Source: Nitrospina sp. (lineage in GTDB: Bacteria > Nitrospinota > Nitrospinia > Nitrospinales > Nitrospinaceae). From it: 5,452 bases of DNA. This document shows, piece by piece, positions 1 through 5,452 of this stretch. The translations under genes and the position numbers were made by a program. Under the pieces are notes generated by a model. It saw only the letters and a program-made list of their open reading frames with translations. It searched no databases and was not told where the DNA came from. The stretch's first letter is position 1; the number at the start of each line of letters is the position of its first letter. The DNA is taken from assembly GCA_004357435.1 (NCBI GenBank), contig SMVS01000141.1:1-5452 (forward strand), given 5' to 3'.

Positions 1-1
1 G

Positions 2-145
2 ATTCCCATCCTGGTCAATTTTGAGAATCTGAAGCAACAGCTCCACAAAGACCAAACCTATCACCTGGCCACGGCGAAAAATGATACCAAGCTCGACGGA
101 CCCGAAATCGCTGAGGCCATATATCCCCAGCAATGGGGCATGTGA
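2..145 (+). CDS. C-terminal fragment of an unrecognised protein (5' end outside window)
   Basis: This frame is open from the first bases to a TGA at 143-145 and gives about 47 residues. It begins IPILVNFENLKQQL and ends EAIYPQQWGM. The other two forward frames hit stops within the first 30 bases, and the codons favour C or G at the third position as in the downstream genes, so it is likely a genuine gene end. I see no recognisable domain, membrane segment or catalytic motif, so no function is proposed. Its stop lies 21 bases before the J-protein start, in the same reading frame, which suggests co-transcription. A GTG at 142-144 overlaps the stop as GTGA, the geometry typical of translational coupling, but that GTG opens only a 23-codon frame. 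Confidence 0.6.
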   Translation: MPILVNFENLKQQLHKDQTYHLATAKNDTKLDGPEIAEAIYPQQWGM

Positions 146-184
146 AAACGCCCATCAAAATTTCCAATGAAAACGCCAACCAAA
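142..184 (+). repeat. Imperfect direct repeat spanning the J-protein start codon
   Basis: An 18-base block at 142-159 (GTGAAAACGCCCATCAAA) recurs at 167-184 (ATGAAAACGCCAACCAAA) with 15 of 18 matches and an offset of 25 bases. Both copies start at a potential initiation codon and encode KTP[I/T]K. The upstream copy overlaps the preceding stop codon as GTGA but is out of frame with the J-protein gene and closes at 211-213. It looks like a local duplication of a translation start region. Chance similarity in A-rich start sequence is the alternative. Confidence 0.5.
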
Positions 185-1003
185 GACTACTACCAAATCC
201 TGGACATTCCTGAAAACGCCGAGCCCGACGAGATCAAAAAAACCTATCGAAGGCTTGCGGTGGAGCATCACCCGGACCGCAACCCAAACGACCCCAAAAG
301 TGAGAATCGATTCAAAGAAATCACCGAGGCCTATGGCGTGTTGATGGACCCGGTCAAACGAAAAGAATACGACCAGTTTAGGTCCGGTCCCTTTTCAGGC
401 AGTCCGAAAGGCCCTCACTTTAATTACAGCCAACAGGAAATTTTTGAAAACATGTTTCGGCAGGCTTTTGGACGGGATATCTTCAACGACCTCAACACAG
501 AATTCAAAAATTCTGGATTCAGATCGGGTCCCGGTTTTTTTGGAACCATTCTGTCCAGTGGAGCGGCCGGAACGCTGGGTCGTTTTATGAGAATGATTCC
601 AGGGCCCATTGGAAAAATTGGCACAGGACTGTGGCTCCTGCAAACAGTGGGAACTTCTCTTTACAACATGAATAAAAAACGGAAAGAGCGTAGAGATGAT
701 TCCCAAGATAAATCGAATGGGGAAAAATCTGTCAAAGATTCGACTAAAACCTTTTTTGGAAAATCCGGGGAAAACAAAGATCAAAACCTAAATTTGAATT
801 TTGAAATAACCATCCCTGCCACTGAGGCCATGTCTGGCGTAAAAAAACAAATCGCCTATAAGCTGGGAGACCAGACGGAACGGTTGGTGGTGAGTATACC
901 TCCCGGTTTCCCTTCTGGGAAAAACCTGCGTATCCGGGAAAAAGGCTACCGCAAAGACAACAAGCGGGGAGACCTCATTTTGACAGTCAAGGTCCATACC
1001 TGA
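167..1003 (+). CDS. J-domain co-chaperone with a single DnaJ C-terminal domain, no zinc finger
   Basis: The 278-residue protein starts with a complete J domain (about residues 6-71). It has DYYQILDI, the basic helix II (KKTYRRLAVEHHPD), the Hsp70-stimulating HPD at 35-37, and the EITEAYGVLMD and KRKEYD segments. By family knowledge it should recruit and stimulate a DnaK-type ATPase. Residues 72-120 are Gly/Phe-bearing like a short G/F linker. Residues 123-168 are Gly-rich and hydrophobic (GFFGTILSSGAAGTLG, then GLWLLQTVGTSL) and are followed by the basic cluster KKRKERR. Residues 178-208 are a polar, charged linker. Residues 209-278 match one DnaJ substrate-binding beta domain (ITIPATEAMSG, VSIPPGFPSGKNLRIREKG, RGDLILTVKV). 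There is no cysteine, so no CxxCxGxG zinc finger. Canonical DnaJ and CbpA carry two such C-terminal domains, so this is a reduced type. An in-frame TGA at 143 and no intervening start codon fix the ATG at 167. No Shine-Dalgarno sequence is visible. The hydrophobic middle could be membrane-associated or a client-binding region; this is inference. Confidence 0.93.
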   Translation: MKTPTKDYYQILDIPENAEPDEIKKTYRRLAVEHHPDRNPNDPKSENRFKEITEAYGVLMDPVKRKEYDQFRSGPFSGSPKGPHFNYSQQEIFENMFRQAFGRDIFNDLNTEFKNSGFRSGPGFFGTILSSGAAGTLGRFMRMIPGPIGKIGTGLWLLQTVGTSLYNMNKKRKERRDDSQDKSNGEKSVKDSTKTFFGKSGENKDQNLNLNFEITIPATEAMSGVKKQIAYKLGDQTERLVVSIPPGFPSGKNLRIREKGYRKDNKRGDLILTVKVHT

Positions 1004-1069
1004 TCTCAGCCCTCGAAAACCAGCGTAAGAATCGCCTCATCTTTCCCCCGTATTTTACCGCTAAAAAGA

Positions 1070-1100
1070 ATGATACGGTCCCTTTTCAAAATGATATATT
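1070..1100 (+). promoter_or_regulatory. Weak sigma70-like promoter candidate for the efflux operon
   Basis: A -10-like TATATT at 1095-1100 matches five of six consensus positions. An upstream ATGATA at 1070-1075 matches four of six of TTGACA, with a 19-base spacer that is longer than optimal. It would give a leader of about 70 bases before the adaptor ATG at 1179. The surrounding sequence is AT-rich, so a -10 match is easily found by chance, and the -35 is poor. Its only real support is position. Confidence 0.25.
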
Positions 1101-1102
1101 CT

Positions 1103-1117
1103 AGAGTGACTCTGAGT
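1103..1117. promoter_or_regulatory. Overlapping short palindromes, possible operator
   Basis: AGAGTGACTCT at 1103-1113 is a perfect odd palindrome (five-base arms around G1108). ACTCTGAGT at 1109-1117 is a second one (four-base arms around T1113) that shares its first arm with the former. Together they give GAGT/ACTC/GAGT at regular spacing. They lie immediately downstream of the -10-like TATATT, where a repressor would overlap the transcription start. No regulator gene is visible in the window, and such short arms could be chance. Confidence 0.25.
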
Positions 1118-1178
1118 ACCTGGCCTTAATAATTGTTGCCTTTCAATTCCGAATACCCCGTTCTTGTGATAACTGAAA

Positions 1179-2468
1179 ATGAAATCTTATGGTTCGCATT
1201 CTGAGTTAAAAATATGGATTATTACGGCTGTTTTATTTTGGATGACCTCTCCTGAAATAGTCTGGGCTCAAAAAAAATTCCTCAAAGCAGTTCCTGTCGG
1301 TGTCGCCCAAGCCGTCGAACTCTCCTCGGAAACCAAAATCAAGTTGCCCGGAACCGTCATGGCATGGTCGACCACGCGGCTGGCGGCAGAGGTGGAGGGC
1401 CGGGTTGAAGAATTATTATTCAATGAAGGCGACACCATAAAAAAAGGCGCGCCCCTCGTTAGAATTCGCACCCGGCCTATGCAATTGCAACGCAACATGG
1501 CCCTCTTCAAAAAACGTCTGGTCGAGACCCGCTTGGAAGAATTGTTGGCCGGAACACGTTTGGAAACTATTGCAGCGGCGCAATCGTCGGTGGAGCAGGC
1601 GGAAGCGCGAGTCCAGCTCGCGGAAAACGAACTCAATCGTATCCAACAACTTTACCAGGACGGCGTCCTCAGCCTGGATGATTTCGACAAGGCGGATGCC
1701 GAAGCCGACGAAGCCCGCGCCGGATTGAACGAAAAAGAATCGATCCTGAAGGAGTATCAAGCGGGCCCCCGAATAGAAAAGATAAAACAGGAGCGGGCCA
1801 ACTTACAAGCGGCCGAAGAACAAATTAAAATAATTGAGGATGATATCAACCGGGCTACCATTCATGCGCCCTACAATGGTTATATCGTTAAAAAGGAAAC
1901 CGAAGTCGGCGAATGGCTGGAAAAAGGCGACCCCGCAGTCGTGTTGATTGCATCGGGCCCCATCAAAGTGGAAGTGCATATACCGCAATCCCATTTTAAT
2001 TCTGTAAAATTGAGGTCTTCAGCCCTGATCATTCTTGAAACCTACGGCAACCCACCCACTCAAAAAACTTTCAAGGGAAAAGTGATCGAAAAAATCCGGC
2101 TGGGTGATACCTTATCGCGAACCTTTCCGGTCCGTATAAAGGTGAGCCGCCCTGGCGCAGAGTTGGTTCCGGGCATGCTGGTTCGGGTTGAGCTCGCCAC
2201 ATCCAAATCCAAAAATAAAACGTTATACGTTCCCAAGGATGCGCTGGTGCGCACCCCAAAGGAAATTTCGGTTTGGGTGGTGCGTCCAGATAAAGATAAA
2301 AGGATGAAAGCCCACAAGATTATAGTTCGTCCCGGAAGTCTGGTTGACAGCATGGTCGCCATCTTTTTTAATAAAAAAAAGATCCAGCCGGGTGAATGGG
2401 TAGTGGTCCAGGGAAATGAACGTCTCAAGCCCAAGGCGTTGGTCAATATCATCCATAAAATAGAATAG
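1179..2468 (+). CDS. RND efflux periplasmic adaptor (HlyD/AcrA-type membrane fusion protein)
   Basis: This 429-residue protein bridges an RND pump to an outer-membrane channel in the periplasm. Residues 1-30 look like a Sec signal peptide: K2 and K11, a hydrophobic core IWIITAVLFW, and cleavage after VWA. There is no lipobox cysteine, so it is not a lipoprotein. Residues about 55-98 and 225-260 form the split lipoyl domain (VEGRVEELLFNEGDTIKKG; ATIHAPYNGYIVKKETEVGE). Residues 102-224 form a long alpha-hairpin. At its tip R154, L158 and S165 have exactly the R-x3-L-x6-S spacing of the AcrA/MacA motif that contacts TolC. Residues 261-340 fit the beta-barrel (ending LVPGMLVRVEL) and 345-429 the membrane-proximal domain. 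The hairpin arms carry an internal repeat (AGTRLE at 124-129, AGPRIE at 195-200). In-frame TAA at 1170-1172 makes ATG 1179 the first AUG, and starting at the next ATG (residue 22) would lose the signal peptide. No Shine-Dalgarno sequence is seen. The substrate is unknown. Confidence 0.93.
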   Translation: MKSYGSHSELKIWIITAVLFWMTSPEIVWAQKKFLKAVPVGVAQAVELSSETKIKLPGTVMAWSTTRLAAEVEGRVEELLFNEGDTIKKGAPLVRIRTRPMQLQRNMALFKKRLVETRLEELLAGTRLETIAAAQSSVEQAEARVQLAENELNRIQQLYQDGVLSLDDFDKADAEADEARAGLNEKESILKEYQAGPRIEKIKQERANLQAAEEQIKIIEDDINRATIHAPYNGYIVKKETEVGEWLEKGDPAVVLIASGPIKVEVHIPQSHFNSVKLRSSALIILETYGNPPTQKTFKGKVIEKIRLGDTLSRTFPVRIKVSRPGAELVPGMLVRVELATSKSKNKTLYVPKDALVRTPKEISVWVVRPDKDKRMKAHKIIVRPGSLVDSMVAIFFNKKKIQPGEWVVVQGNERLKPKALVNIIHKIE

Positions 2469-2476
2469 CGTCTTAA

Positions 2477-5452
2477 ATGAAACTGGTCGAGCAATCACTG
2501 AAATATGGGGTCACTGTCGCCGTCGGAGTCATACTGATCCTCATGTTCGGGTTGTTGTCGCTTTTTCGTATTCCCGTACAACTGACTCCGGAAATCAGCC
2601 AGCCGGAATTGAGCATTCGAACCTCCTGGCCCGGCTCCAGCCCGGAGGAGGTCGAACGCGAAATCATCGACGAGCAGGAAAAACATCTGAAGTCCATCGT
2701 CGGGTTGGTGCAAATGGAAAGCAAAGCCACCACGGGACGCGCTGAAATTTATTTAGAGTTTCAGGTGGGCACAAATCTTCAGGACGCCCTGGTGCGAACT
2801 TCCAACGCCCTGCAACAGGTCGCTTCCTACCCCGAAGATGCTGACGAACCGATCATCAAAACGGTCAACGTTTCCGACCGCCCCATCGGCTGGTTTGTGC
2901 TTCAGCCGCTTCCCGGCGGAGAAGGCGAAATCAACGTCTACCATTACCGTGAATTTGCCGAGGACCACATCAAAGCCCGGTTCGAGCGAGTTCCGGGAGT
3001 CTCCGACAGCTCCGTTTATGGCGGCAGTCCGCTGGAACTTCAGATCATTTTTGATCCGCACGCGCTCGCCGAACGCAACATCAGTATTTTTCAACTGCGT
3101 GAAACGCTTCGCCGGCAAAACCGTAACATCAGCGGTGGCGACTTTGATGAGGGCAAACGCCGCTATATCATCCGAACCACCGGAGAGTTTCAAAATCTGG
3201 AGGAGGTCGAAAATACCATTTTGAGCTACGAGGGTGGCAGGCCGGTCACCGTCAAGGATGTGGCTCAAGTCCGCTTGCAATATGACGAGTTACGCGATTA
3301 TGTGCGGCACAACGGCCTGCCGGGCATCGCCATCAACACCAGAAGAGAAATCGGATCGAATATTCTCAAGGTCATGAAGGAGATACAGGCGGTGCAGGCG
3401 GACCTCAATGAAAACCTGCTCCATCCGATGGGCCTCCACCTGGTGCAAACGGCAGACAAAACCGAGTACATATCCCGTTCCATTGATATGGTTACGTTCA
3501 ACCTGATTGTGGGCGGAACGTTCGCCATACTCATTCTGCTGATTTTCCTGCGCAGTTTACGCAGTACGCTGGTTATCTTCATAGCCATCCCCATCAGCGT
3601 GATCGGTTCATTCCTCATCATCACCCTGATGGGACGGACTATCAACGTGATCATGCTGGCAGGCATGGCGTTTGCGGTGGGCATGGTGGTGGATGCTTCC
3701 ATCATCGTTCTTGAAAATATTTACCGTCACCGCCAAATGGGAAAAGATGCCACCACTGCCGCTCTGGATGGAACCCACGAAGTCTGGGGCGCCATTCTGG
3801 CCAGCACCTTGACCACCCTGGCGGTGTTCATACCCATCCTATTTATTAAGGAAGAGGTGGGTCAGTTATTTCAGGATATTGCAGTGGCCATCAGTTCCGC
3901 GGTCACCCTTGCCATGGTGGTCAGTATCCTGGTGATCCCGCTCCTGGCCAAAAATCTTTTACGCAATAAGGACCTGCGTACCAAACCCAGCGGCATGCTG
4001 TTGCCCACTTTTCGGAATTTGTTTGGGTTGGTGCCGCTGGCCCTCCAGTTCAACCGGCTGGTGGTGGCCACATTGAAACTGCTTTTTCGGTCTCGCTGGA
4101 TTCAAGCTCTGCTGATACTGGCATTGACGGTGATTCCGATTGCGGGTGCCTGGACCATGCTTCCAAAAACCGAATACCTTCCGGAAGGCGACCAGAATGT
4201 GATCTTCGGCATGATGATCCCCCCCCAGGGATACAACATCAGCGAGATGCACCGCATCAGCAACAACATGGAGAAAAACTACAGGGCTTACTGGGAAGCC
4301 GAGCCGGGCAGTCCGGAGGAAGCAAAACTGGAAGGTCCAGCCGTGCGTAATTTTCTTTTTATCGGGAGCCGCGGTCGCTTGTTCACCATCGTCAAAGCCA
4401 AAGATCCTAAACGCGCCAGGGATTTGATTGCCCCACTTGAAAAAGAATTAAAAAAGGTGCCGGGCATGATCGCGATCGCACGTCAGCTTTCCCTGTTTTC
4501 AGGCGCCTTCAGCGGATCGCGCGGAATCGAAGTGAACTTCATGGGGCCCGATCTGGTTAAACTGACGGAGATGGCACGCAACTCATTTTTTGAACTCAAA
4601 AAACTGATGCCCGGAGTTAAAATTCGCCCAAAACCCGGAATCGAATTGGGGCAACCTCAGATACAAGTGCAACCCCGCTGGCAAGCCATCGCTGAACTGG
4701 GCCTGGATGTTTCCGAATTGGGGTATGCCGTCTCGGCAATGGTGGATGGCGTGTACGCCGACGAAGTGTTCCTCGACCCGGACCAAGTCGACGTCCCCTA
4801 CCTACCGCGTGACGGCATCGATCTGATTCTCAAGAGCCGCGAACAGGATACTATGAAAACGCAGGACATCCCGAGCATGATTCTTTATGCCAGCAACGGG
4901 CGGGCCGTGCCGCTGATCCACGTGGCTGAAATGGTGGAAACCGTAAGCTCTGAGATAATTCGGCACTTTGAACGGAAACGATCCGTGACTCTTGAAGTCA
5001 CTCCGCCGGCAGAAATGTCGCTTGAGGAAGGTATCGATCTGGTCCGCGAAAAAATCATTCAACCGCTCAAAGATGACGGCACCTTGTCCGGTGAATACTC
5101 TGTACGCCTGACAGGCAACGCCGACAAACTGGAAAAAACCCGCGACGCCATGGCCGGCAATTTCATAATGGCGATCATCATCACTTACCTGCTCCTGGCA
5201 GTATTGTTCCAACATTGGGGTTTTCCGCTGATCATCCTGTTGAGCGTCCCCATGGCGGCGGTCGGCGGCGTGTTAGGGCTGTGGCTCCTCAATCTGTTTA
5301 TCAACCAACCCCTCGACGTTTTGACCATGCTGGGCTTCATCATCCTGATCGGTGTCGTCGTGAACAACGCCATCCTGATCATATACCAGAGCCTGATACA
5401 CATTCGACGGGAAGGGATGGCCTACCAGGAAGCCATACTGGAAAGCGTGCGC
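2477..5452 (+). CDS. RND efflux permease, inner-membrane subunit (3' end outside window)
   Basis: The frame is open for 992 codons to the last base. AcrB-type pumps have about 1030-1070 residues, so TM11, TM12 and the stop are missing. It should be the proton-driven trimeric pump partnering the adaptor 8 bases upstream. TM1 is at about 12-30, followed by the porter segment (QPELSIRTSWPGSSPEEVER, 42-61; FERVPGVSDSSVYGG, 169-183). TM2-TM6 lie at about 341-490, TM7 at 541-562, and a second porter and docking region at 565-890. TM8-TM10 are at about 895-970. The TM4 motif reads GMVVDASIIVLEN (402-414): D406 matches AcrB D407, but A407 replaces D408. In TM10 GVVVNNAIL (959-967) puts N963 at the AcrB K940 position. 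An in-frame TAA at 2474-2476, directly before the ATG, fixes the start. There is no Shine-Dalgarno sequence, so translation may depend on coupling to the adaptor gene. The motifs resemble the HAE family more than heavy-metal CusA types, but the substrate cannot be predicted. Confidence 0.95.
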   Translation, partial: MKLVEQSLKYGVTVAVGVILILMFGLLSLFRIPVQLTPEISQPELSIRTSWPGSSPEEVEREIIDEQEKHLKSIVGLVQMESKATTGRAEIYLEFQVGTNLQDALVRTSNALQQVASYPEDADEPIIKTVNVSDRPIGWFVLQPLPGGEGEINVYHYREFAEDHIKARFERVPGVSDSSVYGGSPLELQIIFDPHALAERNISIFQLRETLRRQNRNISGGDFDEGKRRYIIRTTGEFQNLEEVENTILSYEGGRPVTVKDVAQVRLQYDELRDYVRHNGLPGIAINTRREIGSNILKVMKEIQAVQADLNENLLHPMGLHLVQTADKTEYISRSIDMVTFNLIVGGTFAILILLIFLRSLRSTLVIFIAIPISVIGSFLIITLMGRTINVIMLAGMAFAVGMVVDASIIVLENIYRHRQMGKDATTAALDGTHEVWGAILASTLTTLAVFIPILFIKEEVGQLFQDIAVAISSAVTLAMVVSILVIPLLAKNLLRNKDLRTKPSGMLLPTFRNLFGLVPLALQFNRLVVATLKLLFRSRWIQALLILALTVIPIAGAWTMLPKTEYLPEGDQNVIFGMMIPPQGYNISEMHRISNNMEKNYRAYWEAEPGSPEEAKLEGPAVRNFLFIGSRGRLFTIVKAKDPKRARDLIAPLEKELKKVPGMIAIARQLSLFSGAFSGSRGIEVNFMGPDLVKLTEMARNSFFELKKLMPGVKIRPKPGIELGQPQIQVQPRWQAIAELGLDVSELGYAVSAMVDGVYADEVFLDPDQVDVPYLPRDGIDLILKSREQDTMKTQDIPSMILYASNGRAVPLIHVAEMVETVSSEIIRHFERKRSVTLEVTPPAEMSLEEGIDLVREKIIQPLKDDGTLSGEYSVRLTGNADKLEKTRDAMAGNFIMAIIITYLLLAVLFQHWGFPLIILLSVPMAAVGGVLGLWLLNLFINQPLDVLTMLGFIILIGVVVNNAILIIYQSLIHIRREGMAYQEAILESVR

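Larger units (their letters stand above)
1004..1178. other. Intergenic region between the J-protein gene and the efflux operon
   Basis: This 175-base stretch is the only sizeable non-coding gap. I see no tRNA, small RNA or riboswitch signature and no strong GC-rich hairpin followed by a T tract. A weak 6-base inverted repeat, CCGTAT (1048-1053) with ATACGG (1073-1078), has a loop of about 19 bases and is followed by CCCTTTTC. It would be at best a poor terminator for the J-protein gene. The downstream part is AT-rich and contains the promoter-like and palindromic elements listed separately. This is the expected location of the promoter for the adaptor-permease pair. Confidence 0.7.

Noticed and set aside
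142..213. Frameshifted true N-terminus of the J protein starting at GTG 142
   Set aside because: The J domain is complete from the ATG at 167, and the GTG frame ends after 23 codons, so there is no missing N-terminal part to explain.
395..784. 129-codon minus-strand frame opposite the J-protein gene
   Set aside because: It is antisense to a well-supported gene, has low-complexity basic composition and no domain features.
1048..1085. Inverted repeat CCGTAT/ATACGG followed by CCCTTTTC as a rho-independent terminator
   Set aside because: The stem is only six pairs, the loop is about 19 bases and the T tract is short and interrupted, so it was not listed as a terminator.
2838..3224. 128-codon + strand open frame
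   Set aside because: It is an out-of-frame shadow within the permease porter region. The permease frame carries clear RND motifs here.
2753..3280. 175-codon open frame on the minus strand
   Set aside because: It lies entirely inside the permease gene, antisense to it, with no recognisable domain. It is a by-product of the permease codon usage.
3692..5452. Permease as a pseudogene because relay residues are missing
   Set aside because: The frame is uninterrupted, all expected membrane segments up to TM10 are present, and some functional RND branches such as CusA also lack the second TM4 Asp.

Overview
The window reads as a chromosomal segment from a Gram-negative bacterium of roughly balanced base composition. 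The Gram-negative assignment rests on a tripartite-efflux pair: a periplasmic adaptor carrying the TolC-binding hairpin signature, followed by an RND permease. I cannot name the organism. A Nitrospinota-like or other deep-branching marine or soil lineage is only a guess from general protein character.

Layout, all on the + strand: (1) 2-145, the C-terminal tail of an unrecognised protein. (2) 167-1003, an unusual J-domain co-chaperone: an N-terminal J domain with HPD, a hydrophobic Gly-rich middle, a charged linker, and one DnaJ-type C-terminal beta domain without a zinc finger. (3) 1004-1178, a 175-base intergenic gap holding a weak promoter candidate and a small overlapping palindrome. (4) 1179-2468, an RND adaptor (membrane fusion protein). 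(5) 2477-5452, an RND inner-membrane permease that is still open at the window edge. Its 992 codons run to the last base, and about 60-90 C-terminal residues (TM11-TM12) are expected beyond it.

The adaptor and permease are 8 bases apart and almost certainly form one transcription unit. They would assemble with a TolC-family outer-membrane channel, not present here, to export an unknown substrate using the proton gradient. The permease keeps only one of the two TM4 aspartates of the AcrB proton relay and has Asn where AcrB has the TM10 lysine. The J protein may be coupled to the upstream partial gene, but nothing here links it functionally to the pump.

I see no RNA genes, mobile elements, CRISPR arrays or recombination sites, and no clear new system. 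The points most worth a second look are the J-protein architecture, the permease relay residues, a near-duplicated start region in front of the J-protein gene, and the lack of Shine-Dalgarno sequences at all three starts.
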